A DNA stretch of 64,000 bases from Kiritimatiellia bacterium (GTDB lineage Bacteria > Verrucomicrobiota > Kiritimatiellia > UBA8416 > JADHWI01): the NCBI GenBank assembly GCA_030744755.1, contig JASLPY010000004.1, positions 62,001-126,000 on the forward strand. Reading direction: 5' to 3'. This document shows positions 1-9,300 of this stretch, piece after piece. The notes under the pieces were generated by a model. The model saw nothing but the letters and a program-made list of their open reading frames with translations, was not told the origin of the DNA and searched no databases. Numbering within the stretch: position 1 is the first letter of the stretch; each line of letters opens with the position of its first letter. Made by a program: the position numbers and the translations under genes.

Positions 1-605
1 TATCGTTTGCGCGCTATGCCGACACGGTTTGTCCAATGACCACCGGTCTACCCGCACTGACCACCATGGTTGATGAGCTGGAGGTGGAGAGCCGTCCCAA
101 CGAGGACGGGACGGCTTACGGGGACGCGTTGGTTCTGGCAGCGGCGCGCTTAATGAAGATTGATGAATCAATCAAATCCCGCGGCCGTGAACAGGATCTG
201 ATTAAGAGCAAGATAATCATTCTTCTCACCGACGGTGAGAACAACTGTGGGAAACACCTGCCTGCACAGGCCGCGGCGCTGGCAGAGGAATGGGGAATCA
301 AGATCTACGCGATATTCCTTGGCAATGAGCCGGCCATTTCCGGGAACCGCAGTCCGAAACTCACGGTTACGCAGCGGGAGCTGTTGCGAATCTGTGACAG
401 GACAGGCGGCATCTGCCGAATGGTTTATGATTATGACTCGTTGCGAGCCGTTTATGCGGAGATAGACGCATTGGAGAAGAGCGAACTCAACCTGTTTACG
501 GACACGATATATCGTGAATGTTTTCAGTGGTTCACATTCAGCGCCTTGCTGTGTCTCGTCCTGAGCGTTGTTCTCGATACAACCGTGTTGAGGAGAACGC
601 CATGA
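1..605 (+). CDS. batA: BatA-like von Willebrand A protein, 3' part only
   Basis: This is the C-terminal part of a membrane-anchored VWA protein. The reading frame is open from base 3 to the window edge, so the true start lies to the left; the first internal ATG is at 36. Visible features are the MIDAS-type segment DGTAYGDALVLAA, the strand ILLTDGENN that follows it in BatA-type VWA domains, and one C-terminal membrane helix (CFQWFTFSALLCLVLSVVL). The stop overlaps the next start as ATGA (602-605), which indicates translational coupling. In known Bat operons a MoxR ATPase and a DUF58 protein usually come before batA; they would lie off the left edge. The family is linked to aerotolerance in Bacteroides, but its biochemical role is not established. 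The assignment rests on the domain and on the order batA-batB-batD. Confidence 0.82.
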   Translation, partial: SFARYADTVCPMTTGLPALTTMVDELEVESRPNEDGTAYGDALVLAAARLMKIDESIKSRGREQDLIKSKIIILLTDGENNCGKHLPAQAAALAEEWGIKIYAIFLGNEPAISGNRSPKLTVTQRELLRICDRTGGICRMVYDYDSLRAVYAEIDALEKSELNLFTDTIYRECFQWFTFSALLCLVLSVVLDTTVLRRTP

Positions 606-2536
606 TGGCCGTGTTCATGAACAAGGGCTTTCTTCTTTTGCTGGCAGTGATACCGCTGTTGCTCCTGCTGTGTGCCTTTGCAGCCATTGGCCGCCGCAGG
701 GCAATCGCGCGGTTGCTGGACCCTGATCTGTCGGAACGGCTTTTGCCGCCCGCCGTCTCCCGAAAACGAAGGATTACCGAGCTCTGCGTCGTCACAGCAG
801 TAGTACTTGTCGTGCTGGGGCTTGCACGGCCGGCCTGGGATACGGAAACCGTTCGGCACCCGAAGACCGGTCGCGACCTGGTGTTCCTGCTTGATATTTC
901 CCAGAGCATGCTGGCCGAGGACCAGCCGCCAAGCCGGCTGGCCTGTGCCAAAAACTCTATTCTGCAGTGCCTTGACGAGTTCCAGGCCGGCCGCGTGGGC
1001 CTGGTGGTTTTCGCGGGCTCCACGGCAATACGGTGCCCGCTTACCAGGGATTTCGATTTTTTCAGATCCACCCTCGATGAGCTTGCTCCGGACAGCGTCC
1101 CCGTGGGAGGCACCAGGATCGGGGACGCCATAACCAAGACCGTAGAGAAGGTACTGACCGGGGACGATGCCGACTACCGCGATGTTCTCCTGATCACCGA
1201 CGGGGACAACCACGGCCCCATAAGTACAAATGCAATTTCTGCGCTGGCCGAGAGCGGTGCGCGGCTTATTGTTATCGGTTTGGGCAGTGATTCTGTTCCC
1301 GCGGAAATACCAATCAGGGACGAAGAGAGCGGTGAGGTCGAACCCCTGACTTACAGGGACCGCGTCGTGCACACCATGCAACGCTCCGAAGATCTCAAGA
1401 AGATTGCGAAAGAGATACCCGACAGCATTTACCTTAACGTCGGTACCAATCCGCTGGACCTGGCTGATGTATACCGCACGCATATAGCCGCCACACTCCA
1501 TCCGTCCTCGGAAGAATCGACCACCGAGCGCCCGCAAGAGCAGTATTGGCGTTTCCTGCTGGCTGCACTTGCTTTCCTTTTCGCCGGGTTCCTTCCATGG
1601 AGGAGCAGGCCACCACCATCCTCGCATTCTCAGGTAGGTCCACCGCTACCAGCCTCCGCCGAGGCTACGGCCGGCATGCGAGGTGGACGGCGCGTTGCCG
1701 GTGAGAAGTCACAGCAAAGGACAAGCGCGAAGCACAGGGCAGCCACTGGGAATTCACAGTCCACTCGCATGGTCCACCTCGTAGCGGAGGACCTACCTGG
1801 CGGGTCTAAGTCCGTTCTGGTTTCGTTACTGCTCGCCCTGCTGCTGGCAGCGCCCTCCGTCATGGCCGAAAGCCGTGCCCGCCTGTTCGGCAAGGGCGTA
1901 TCGGCTTACAAAGAAGGTGACTTCGGACTGGCGATTGAGAACTTCAGCGCCGCCCAGCAGAAAGCTCCGGATGCCATTATCGATTACAACCTGGGGACCT
2001 GCTATTACCGCCAGGGAGACATGCCGCACGCACTCATGTGCTTTGCGCGAGCCGCAGAAACCGCGCCTTCCGGAGAACTGTCAACCGTCGCATCCTACAA
2101 CGTGGGCAACAGCATGTTCATGATGGCTTTCAGCGAAGAGAGCTTGGCAAGGGAAGATGCCATGGAACTACTTCGTGGATCAATCGCAGCCTACGAAACC
2201 GCAGTTGAAGCAAACCCGGATTATGAGGATGCGGTGTTCAATATGGGCATCGCGCGGCAGGCTCTTGAGGCCATAAGAAAATCCAAGGACGGGGACACGG
2301 AGAACGAAGACGGGACGGAGGAGAGAGAGGTAGGCGAGGATGAGAATCCCACCCAGGAAAGCGAACCCTCCGACACCGATAAAAACACCGAGCAAGGAGA
2401 GGAAGACGAGAGCGAGGACGAACAGAAGGCGCCAAATCTGACGCCGGAAGAAATCCTCGAAGAAGAAGAGAAGAATAAGCTGACGCGGAGCAGAAAGAAG
2501 CACGCGGATTTCAGCAAGACCAGGAAGAACTGGTGA
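602..2536 (+). CDS. batB: BatB-like VWA protein fused to a BatC-like TPR module
   Basis: The start chosen is ATG 602, which overlaps the batA stop as ATGA; the frame is open further upstream, but only through the batA coding region. The product has about 644 residues. Two N-terminal membrane helices are followed by a VWA domain with DISQSM (MIDAS DxSxS), GGTRIGDAI and LLITDGDNHG, then a third helix near residues 315-330. Residues of about 345-399 are encoded by an inverted-repeat element (1634-1796). Next comes a hydrophobic stretch ending LLLAAPSVMAES that reads like a signal peptide, then TPR repeats (about 425-545) and a very acidic Glu/Asp-rich tail. The second half therefore resembles a BatC protein that was once separate and is now joined to BatB through a repeat. 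A periplasmic scaffold function is inferred, not shown. Confidence 0.82.
   Translation: MMAVFMNKGFLLLLAVIPLLLLLCAFAAIGRRRAIARLLDPDLSERLLPPAVSRKRRITELCVVTAVVLVVLGLARPAWDTETVRHPKTGRDLVFLLDISQSMLAEDQPPSRLACAKNSILQCLDEFQAGRVGLVVFAGSTAIRCPLTRDFDFFRSTLDELAPDSVPVGGTRIGDAITKTVEKVLTGDDADYRDVLLITDGDNHGPISTNAISALAESGARLIVIGLGSDSVPAEIPIRDEESGEVEPLTYRDRVVHTMQRSEDLKKIAKEIPDSIYLNVGTNPLDLADVYRTHIAATLHPSSEESTTERPQEQYWRFLLAALAFLFAGFLPWRSRPPPSSHSQVGPPLPASAEATAGMRGGRRVAGEKSQQRTSAKHRAATGNSQSTRMVHLVAEDLPGGSKSVLVSLLLALLLAAPSVMAESRARLFGKGVSAYKEGDFGLAIENFSAAQQKAPDAIIDYNLGTCYYRQGDMPHALMCFARAAETAPSGELSTVASYNVGNSMFMMAFSEESLAREDAMELLRGSIAAYETAVEANPDYEDAVFNMGIARQALEAIRKSKDGDTENEDGTEEREVGEDENPTQESEPSDTDKNTEQGEEDESEDEQKAPNLTPEEILEEEEKNKLTRSRKKHADFSKTRKNW
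1634..1796 (+). repeat. REP/BIME-like inverted pair inside batB (family A)
   Basis: GTAG (1634-1637) is followed by GTCCACC (1638-1644), a GCTACGA loop and GGTGGAC (1682-1688). The mirror copy is GTCCACC (1772-1778), loop TCGTAGC, GGAGGAC (1786-1792) and CTAC (1793-1796). The loop of the first hairpin is split between GCTAC and GA by a 30-bp GC-rich insert (1650-1679). The same hairpins occur in intergenic DNA at 10303-10363 and 45500-45561. Here the element is translated in frame, with no stop, as a linker. Confidence 0.85.
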
Positions 2537-2543
2537 TAGAGGT

Positions 2544-4022
2544 ATGAAGACAATGAAACATATTGGCATGATAGTACTTGCGGTATTCATCACCGCGCAG
2601 CCGCTTCGTGCCCGGGCGGATGGGCCGCCTGAAACAATCATGCTGGACATGTCGCCCGGCACAAACAGGTGTTTCGTCGGCGAGGCCATACCTCTTACCG
2701 TGACATGGAGCGCCGGTCCCCCGCTTGGCTTCTTCAAGGCCGTGGACATTCGTGTACCCGTAATGGAAAACGATGCCTTCAAGATTTACGACTCCCACAA
2801 GCTGCCCGACCAGCCCAACAGTAAATGGCTCGGAATTCCTCTCAGCGGGACCAGGGCCATAGCGAATCTCAGCCAGGTCAAGCACGGCGGTCGCGATTAT
2901 ACAACGCTTGCAATAAGAAAAATCATCGTGCCGACTGCTGCCGGAACGCATATCCTGGAACCGGCACGCATGACGTGCCTGGTGAAGAGAAAAGGCACAA
3001 CAGACCTCTCGGCGAAAGGCAAAACGCAGGGCGCCGGTAACCTGTACCAGTACCCCCTTTATTTCAATAACACCTTCTTTGACAGGGAGATCAGCCCGGG
3101 CGATACAAAGCTGAACGCTTTGTCTTCGAACAGTACGCTGCGGGTGCTTTCGTTGCCGATGGGACAGCCGAGCCTGTTCAGCGGCCTGGTGGGGCAATAC
3201 AAGTTCTCGGTAAGCGTATCGACAAATTCGATACGCCGTGGCGATCCGGTCGTCTTAAGCCTGGAAGTTTCCAGCCGGGGCTACCTGTCGCACGTGAAGA
3301 TCCCTCCGCTGGAGCTTCAGAAGGGTGTTGCCGACGGATTCAGGATTGCGTCTGACAGGCGACTGCGAAGCATAGACGACAAGAGCATCGTCTTCACGCA
3401 AACGGTCTACCCTCTCAACGACGGCCGCCAGACGTTTCCAACGTTGTCACTGTGCTATTTCAATCCGATCAGCGCGAACTACGAGACATCGGATTCCAAA
3501 CCCATTTCCCTTGTGGTTGCAAAGGCACGGATCATAGACGGGACTGCGCTCGGCGTGGATACTCAAGAACAGGGCGCAGAACCAGGCGCGTCGCGGTGGA
3601 TCCTTGCCTTTGTGTGCCTTGCCGTTCTTGGTGCGGTGATATATGTCAGGGTCATGCGTCGTGAGAAACCTGCGAAGGAAGAACAGGTGGACCTGGCCTT
3701 TGCCTACCGACAGGCACGCAATACACTGTCCATGCTCAAGGAGACCGATTTCGAGAACGCGCGTGATCGGCATAGCGCCCTGAATTCCGCATTGACCGGC
3801 TATGTGGCTGCACACCTGGTTGGTCACAGGGCTGGGGCAATTACTTTCCGGGATGTCGAGGGGCTACTGCAGAGAAGAGAAGCAGGTGGCATTCCTATGG
3901 ACAGGGTGCAGGCTCTTTTCCGGGAAATGGACATGTGCAGGTTCAGCCCCGCTGCCCCGACGATGGAGTACGCCGTGGCGGTAGATCATGCGTTGGAGTT
4001 CATTGAGGAGCTGCGGGAATAG
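2544..4022 (+). CDS. batD: BatD-like exported protein
   Basis: The product is an exported, membrane-anchored protein with a signal peptide (about residues 1-25), a long beta-rich ectodomain, one membrane helix near residues 350-370 (ILAFVCLAVLGAVIYV) and a helical cytoplasmic tail. The ectodomain shows the BatD pattern: a start near FVGEAIPLTVTW, a later RRGDPVVLSLEV segment and a QTVYPLNDGRQTFPTLSLCYF strand. It sits 7 bp after batB, so it is very likely in the same transcript. AGAGG at 2538-2542 is only 1 nt from the ATG at 2544 but 10 nt from a second in-frame ATG at 2553, so the true start may be 2553. BatD is the third component of Bat operons; its molecular role is unknown. Confidence 0.78.
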   Translation: MKTMKHIGMIVLAVFITAQPLRARADGPPETIMLDMSPGTNRCFVGEAIPLTVTWSAGPPLGFFKAVDIRVPVMENDAFKIYDSHKLPDQPNSKWLGIPLSGTRAIANLSQVKHGGRDYTTLAIRKIIVPTAAGTHILEPARMTCLVKRKGTTDLSAKGKTQGAGNLYQYPLYFNNTFFDREISPGDTKLNALSSNSTLRVLSLPMGQPSLFSGLVGQYKFSVSVSTNSIRRGDPVVLSLEVSSRGYLSHVKIPPLELQKGVADGFRIASDRRLRSIDDKSIVFTQTVYPLNDGRQTFPTLSLCYFNPISANYETSDSKPISLVVAKARIIDGTALGVDTQEQGAEPGASRWILAFVCLAVLGAVIYVRVMRREKPAKEEQVDLAFAYRQARNTLSMLKETDFENARDRHSALNSALTGYVAAHLVGHRAGAITFRDVEGLLQRREAGGIPMDRVQALFREMDMCRFSPAAPTMEYAVAVDHALEFIEELRE

Positions 4023-4073
4023 ACAGACCATGACCGACGAAGGGTAATGCGCGACCGGCGCTGGTTTGAGAAA

Positions 4074-4144
4074 CACGCCTTACGGCGTTGACTACAAACA
4101 GCGACGCATAATCCTCCTCCGTTTGTAGTCAAGCCCGTGAGGGC
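4074..4144. repeat. REP/BIME-like inverted pair (family E)
   Basis: A 12-bp perfect inverted repeat TTGACTACAAAC (4088-4099) / GTTTGTAGTCAA (4121-4132) is flanked on the outside by two small hairpins, CGCC-TTAC-GGCG on the left and GCCC-GTGA-GGGC (4133-4144) on the right. Each outer hairpin follows GTAGTCAA when read outward. The stems differ between the halves but stay paired. The element lies in the 220-bp gap after batD and could also act as its terminator, although no T-run follows. Confidence 0.7.
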
Positions 4145-4242
4145 TGTTCTTCCCGGTTGCACTGACGGGTCTTGAATCAGCATTTTGGAACAGACGCTAA
4201 CGGTGCTGGGATAGTCGCAGCAACGGCATCAACAGGAGTGAG

Positions 4243-6126
4243 ATGAAAACATCCAGACACATAATTACGACCTTTCTCGTGGCAACCGTCTTCATCGTGA
4301 CGGAGTCGCGCAGCCAGGAGCTCAAAGACCTGATCCGTAAGGCCTCGCCCGAGCATCCCCGACTGTTTCTTGAACGCGGGGGCGAGGCGGCTGTGCGGAA
4401 GAGAATTGATTCGGATGCAACACTCCGTAAGGCCTCCAGCCATGTCATCGCAGTAGCGGACCGTCTGCAGGATATAGAGCCTGTCGAACGTAAGAAGATT
4501 GGCAGACGTCTCCTCTCCGTTTCAAGGACATGCCTGCAGCGCGTGACGCATCTTGCTTTTGCGTATCGCATGACGGGGGACAAGCGCTATGCCGTAAGAG
4601 CGCAGAAGGAAATGATGGCCACGGCAGGATTCAGCGACTGGAACCCCAGCCACTTCCTCGATGTCGGCGAGATGACCGCCGCCCTTGCCATTGGCTATGA
4701 CTGGGTCTATCCGGCGTTAGATCCGGAAGCCCGCAAGAAGATCAAGGCTGCGATAATCGAGAAAGGGCTCCGGACCTCATTGAAGGGCGGATGGTGGGTA
4801 AGAACCGAGAACAATTGGAACCAGGTTTGCCACGGGGGTCTCACCCTGGGAGCACTGGCCGTTATGGAAGATGAACCGGACCTGGCCAGGCAGATTATCG
4901 AACGCGCCGTCGCAAACGTGCCTCGAGCCATGACCGAGTATGATCCCGATGGGGCCTATCCCGAAGGGCCAGGCTACTGGAAATACGGGACAACATACAA
5001 CGTAGTCATCATTTCAGCATTGGAGTCGGTTCTTGGCACTGATTTCGGTCTGTCGAAAGCAAAAGGCTTCCTCGAATCCGCAGATTACTACATGCATGTC
5101 ACAGGACCGACGGGCCTGTACTTCAACTACTCGGACTGCGGGTCGGGCGGAGGTGTATCACCTGCAATGTACTGGTTCGCAGCAAGGCGAAGTGATTCCT
5201 CGCTCCTGTGGCGGGAACGGCAGGCGCTGGACGAGTTCCTTGCGAAGAAACACGGATCGATAGGTTCATCGGGACGACTCTTTCCTTTTCTGATTATCTG
5301 GGCAGGGGAATTCGACAAGACGCCAATCCCGAAGCTGAACCACTGGAAAGCCGATGGCAAAACGCCTGTCTCCATGCATCGCAGTGGTTGGAAAACGCCG
5401 GGGGAGGTATTCGTGGGCGTCAAAGCCGGGTCTCCCTCCGCGAATCACGCCCACATGGATATTGGCAGCTTCGTTATGGATGCCGGTGGTGTTCGATGGG
5501 CCCTGGACCTGGGCTCGCAGTCCTACCACAGCCTTGAATCAAAAGGAATCAGCTTGTGGGGCAAGAGCCAGAATGCGCAACGCTGGGATGTTTTTCGTCT
5601 TAACAGCTTCAGCCACAACACACTAGTGGTTGACGGAAAGAAGCAGGTAGTAAGCGGTAAGGCGCCGATAATTGCCTTTTCCGATGGGGGTCCGATGCCG
5701 CACACGATAATCGAGATGAAATCCGTATACAAAGGGCAGCTTGCCGCCGCACATCGGGGTGTCGGCCTTTGTCGGAACCGGTCGGTCCTGGTCCAGGACG
5801 AAATCATCACACTTGACCGTGAAACGACAGTGAGGTGGGGAATGGTGACCCGGGCCAAGGTTGAAATCAAGGGTGATGGTACGGCGGTTCTGGAGCAAGG
5901 TGATCAACAGCTTGCATTTCGAGTGCTGAGCCCGGACAAGGCAAAGCTCGAACTGTTCGAAACTGCAAAACCACCGGCCGAGTATGACGTCGCAAATACA
6001 GGTACAGGCATGATCGGTTTCAAGGTGAAGCTGCCCCCGTCAACGGAGACAAAGCTGGTGGTCCTGCTTCAGCCGGGAGACTTCGGTGAAAATCCGCCCG
6101 CAATCGTCCCACTTGCCGAGTGGTAA
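4243..6126 (+). CDS. Heparinase II/III-family polysaccharide lyase
   Basis: This is a secreted lyase expected to cleave uronic-acid polysaccharides (heparin, alginate or similar) by beta-elimination. It has a signal peptide (residues 1-26), an alpha/alpha toroid in the N-terminal half and a beta-sandwich heparinase II/III-like domain in the C-terminal half. Recognisable sites are NNWNQVCHGG (about residue 190), DPDGAYPEGPGYWKYG (about 240, with the likely catalytic Tyr), ANHAHMDIGSF (about 400, catalytic or metal-binding His) and FSHNTLVVDGKKQ. The length of 627 aa fits the family. AGGAG lies 4 nt upstream of the ATG. It appears to be a single-gene unit flanked by repeat-bearing gaps. The exact substrate cannot be read from the sequence. 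Confidence 0.85.
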   Translation: MKTSRHIITTFLVATVFIVTESRSQELKDLIRKASPEHPRLFLERGGEAAVRKRIDSDATLRKASSHVIAVADRLQDIEPVERKKIGRRLLSVSRTCLQRVTHLAFAYRMTGDKRYAVRAQKEMMATAGFSDWNPSHFLDVGEMTAALAIGYDWVYPALDPEARKKIKAAIIEKGLRTSLKGGWWVRTENNWNQVCHGGLTLGALAVMEDEPDLARQIIERAVANVPRAMTEYDPDGAYPEGPGYWKYGTTYNVVIISALESVLGTDFGLSKAKGFLESADYYMHVTGPTGLYFNYSDCGSGGGVSPAMYWFAARRSDSSLLWRERQALDEFLAKKHGSIGSSGRLFPFLIIWAGEFDKTPIPKLNHWKADGKTPVSMHRSGWKTPGEVFVGVKAGSPSANHAHMDIGSFVMDAGGVRWALDLGSQSYHSLESKGISLWGKSQNAQRWDVFRLNSFSHNTLVVDGKKQVVSGKAPIIAFSDGGPMPHTIIEMKSVYKGQLAAAHRGVGLCRNRSVLVQDEIITLDRETTVRWGMVTRAKVEIKGDGTAVLEQGDQQLAFRVLSPDKAKLELFETAKPPAEYDVANTGTGMIGFKVKLPPSTETKLVVLLQPGDFGENPPAIVPLAEW

Positions 6127-6151
6127 GGGCGCGTCGCGATCCACCGGAGAT

Positions 6152-6210
6152 CATGCCTCTCGGAGATAGGCATGTACTGGAGAAGTAGGGACCTATCTCC
6201 GAGAGGTCCC
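6152..6210. repeat. REP/BIME-like inverted pair (family B)
   Basis: Two hairpins: CATGCCT (6152-6158), loop CTCGGAGAT, AGGCATG (6168-6174); and GGGACCT (6188-6194), loop ATCTCCGAG, AGGTCCC (6204-6210). The loops are exact reverse complements, but the stems differ and each is self-complementary. The spacer has GTAC (6174-6177) and GTAG (6185-6188) at the feet of the hairpins. Near-identical copies occur at 50117-50175, and a variant occurs at 47000-47130. The element sits between convergent genes. Confidence 0.85.
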
Positions 6211-6327
6211 TCCCAAGCGCAATGCAAGCCCTCAGCTCGTAGAGGTAGAAGCCGAGACACAGATTGTTACCGAAATTGTGAAGAACTAGAACGTCCGGGG
6301 GCGCATCACACGATCGCCACTTCCCCG

Positions 6328-9300
6328 TTACTTCCTCAAGCAGACAACTGAGCCATCCATGTTGCTTATGTACAGGCTCCCGTTGGCTGCTATCATGCCG
6401 TCGAATAACGGGGGCGATTCCAGGTGAAGTTCCGACAGCTTGGAACCGTCAGAATCAGAGACCATCCAGAGCACGCCGCCGACTTTGCCTTCGATCATCG
6501 CAGACTGCTTATCCATCTGGATCTGCATTTCCGGCGAATCATGGAGATTCTTCACCTTGGTTTCGTCAATGATGTCCTTCGGTCCCGCAACTATTACCTT
6601 GTCCTTGACTTTAACCATCGCCCTGGCAAAGAGCGGAAGGTCCTTGTTCCAAGTGAATACAAAGGGTTGCCTGCTTGTCTTTCGCCGTCCTTTTGGCTTT
6701 TGTGCTACCTTGCCGCTGAAGTACACCCCCTTGCCGGACTTGCCGTCGACCAATTTGACGCCCTGCAGGGCTCCGTTGTTGCCGTTGCCAGAAGCATCCT
6801 TCGCATTCCCCTTGTCGAAGGAAATGTGCATCACGAGTTTGGCCTTCTCCGATGAGGTGTCACCCACATCCTTGGCGTGCTTCTTTATCTCGGCGGAGGA
6901 CAGCTCCCCGTGGTAGATTCTCGCTTCGTCGATGATGCCTGCAAAGGGGAATGGGGTAGGGTAGTCGCCCACGCTGCCGGCATCGTCTGCACCAATCTCG
7001 GTTCCCTGGATCGGTAGCGCCGAAATGGGCCCGTATATCTTGGCCTCGCCTTCGAGGAAACCGTCAACGTAGATCTTCAAGGTCTTGTTGCCGAGAACCC
7101 CTGCCAAGTGGACCCATTTCTTTGTCACCTTAACGTCGGCCGCAACTGCTTCGTGAATGTCGCCATCAGTGCGGATGACGAATTTCGGATTGCCCTTCTC
7201 CAGGATAAGTGCGTAACCGTTTGCCGGTCCGCCGCGTGCAATCACAACACCTTTTCCACTGTCGGATTTCACCCAGGCCTCCACGGCAAGAAACTTGCCG
7301 ACGGGGTCCATACTGGCGCTCACGGGGATCTTGACCATTGGATCGACCGAAGGCGATGTTTTGGCAGCCGGCTTCCTGGGGGGCGCCGGAGCATCGGGTT
7401 TCTTGGACCAGCTCTTGTCCACGGAATACAGGTGGTGCTCAATGGTTGTTGTCCACCTGTAGTACTGGGGATGACGTGCGAACGCGTAGAGATTCTTATC
7501 GTCAAAAACCATGAGCTTGCCAGACGGCGCGTTCCTGCCTGCCGCGTGGTAGCCGCTGTGGCCACCGGCGAAACTCCTGCCGAAAACCTGGTACGTCCTG
7601 TGCCACCAGGAATCGTCAAGGAAGCCCGTAGGACAGAACAGGTGAGCTTCCTCGCCTCGCTGCGTGCCTATGCCGACACGGTCGATCCTTATCCTCTTGG
7701 CATCCAGGTCGAAAGGCTGAGACCGCATGTACACGTACTTGCCGTCACTTGACATGATGTCCGGCTGCCCAGGAGGCATGTCGAGGACCTTTATGTAATC
7801 CTGTATCGGCTTCCCGTCGGGATCTACATCGGTCATGGGAGTCTCGGAAAGGACCTCGCCCGTAAGTGGGTTCATCCTGTATACGACTATGCCGCCGTCC
7901 AGGAAGATATTCCTTCCACAGGCGAAGTAGGCCACATCATTTTGGATAAGGATGTTGCCGTGCACGGGCCATACGGATTCTATTTGTTCGAATACCATGT
8001 GCTTCGCGTCCCGCGGCGCAGCCTGGTATTTCCAGGCCAACTCACCGTCGTCGGCACGCAGGCAATAAACCCAGCCATCGCAGGAGCCGAAAACCGCCCG
8101 GCCCTTGTAAATGGTCGGGGCCGAATCCACGCGGGCGCCGGCCGTGAAGCTCCATAGTTTCTTGCCGTCATTCTCGTTGAATGCATGAACAGTATGTGCA
8201 TCCACTTCGGCAACAAGAAGCATGCCGTCCGCGACTACGGGCTGAGAAACCCTCCCTCCGAGATCGATCTTCCATACCTGCTTGAGGGCCTCCGGCACTT
8301 CTGAGTCAACGCTCCCGCTGCGAGCCGCGTCAGCTCGGAATGTCGGCCAGTCAGAGGGGCCATGGTTGATGGTTGATGGTTGATGGTTATATGCCTTGCC
8401 CTTGACAAGGCGGGATGCCGGCTCGTTCTTGGGAAGTTTACGGTGGCTGGAGAGGCTGTTGAATCCGTTAAGCTTGACTTCGGGGTAGCAGGCACATGGA
8501 TGCTGGGGGGCGTAGACAAAACCGTTGGCCGGCATGATGCCCGATAGGCATGCGCCCCTGACCCAGTGGTTGATGATCCAGTCTTCCTTCTTATGGTCAA
8601 CAAATTCAATGCCCGTACGGGACATGAGGAAGTAGTTCTCTGTTGCTTTCGCCCTGTAACAGCGATGATGGAACCAGTATGTCTTGACGTTCGATGGAAA
8701 ACGCTTTTTCTCTTCTCCCGTCCAAGGGTCCCTGCCGATCAGTTCGCCGGACTGACCGGTAACGGTGGTTTCGGCGCACCAGACCAATCCGTCAACAACA
8801 AGGATATCCTCCGGCGACTTGTAGCCGGACGGCGGATGCTCGCCACTCCACAATGTCTTGCCATCTTTTGCGGAGATGGCATACATCGTGTCTCTCGACG
8901 ACCTGTGGTTGATGTACCCCACGCCGCCTGCAAAGAAGAGTACGTCTTTGTAAACGACGAGGGTTGGTGCAAACTCGGAGAACATGCTCTTGAGGTACTC
9001 CATGGGTTTTGATGCCCACTTCTTCTTGCCGGTAGTCCGGTCAAGGCAGACGATAGACTCCGCGTCATGGTAATACACATTCTTGTCGTCAATCGTGAGG
9101 GTCAAGGCGAGAACCTTCGAGTCCACCGACCACAGGATTTTGCCATCATCAGCGTTCACGGCGACTAAGCGGCGGCTTGCCGTTCCCGCAATCGCCCTTG
9201 AATCGATAGTAGCCTTTTTGGCCTTGCCATCTCCTTCCGACACTCCTCCCACAAGAAACAGAACACCCTCCGAATAGATGATTTCGTCCGTTTCCATTTC

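Noticed and set aside
524-1627. Long minus-strand frames over batB
   Set aside because: They run opposite to a strong VWA gene with clear domains and ribosome coupling; their sequences show no domain pattern.
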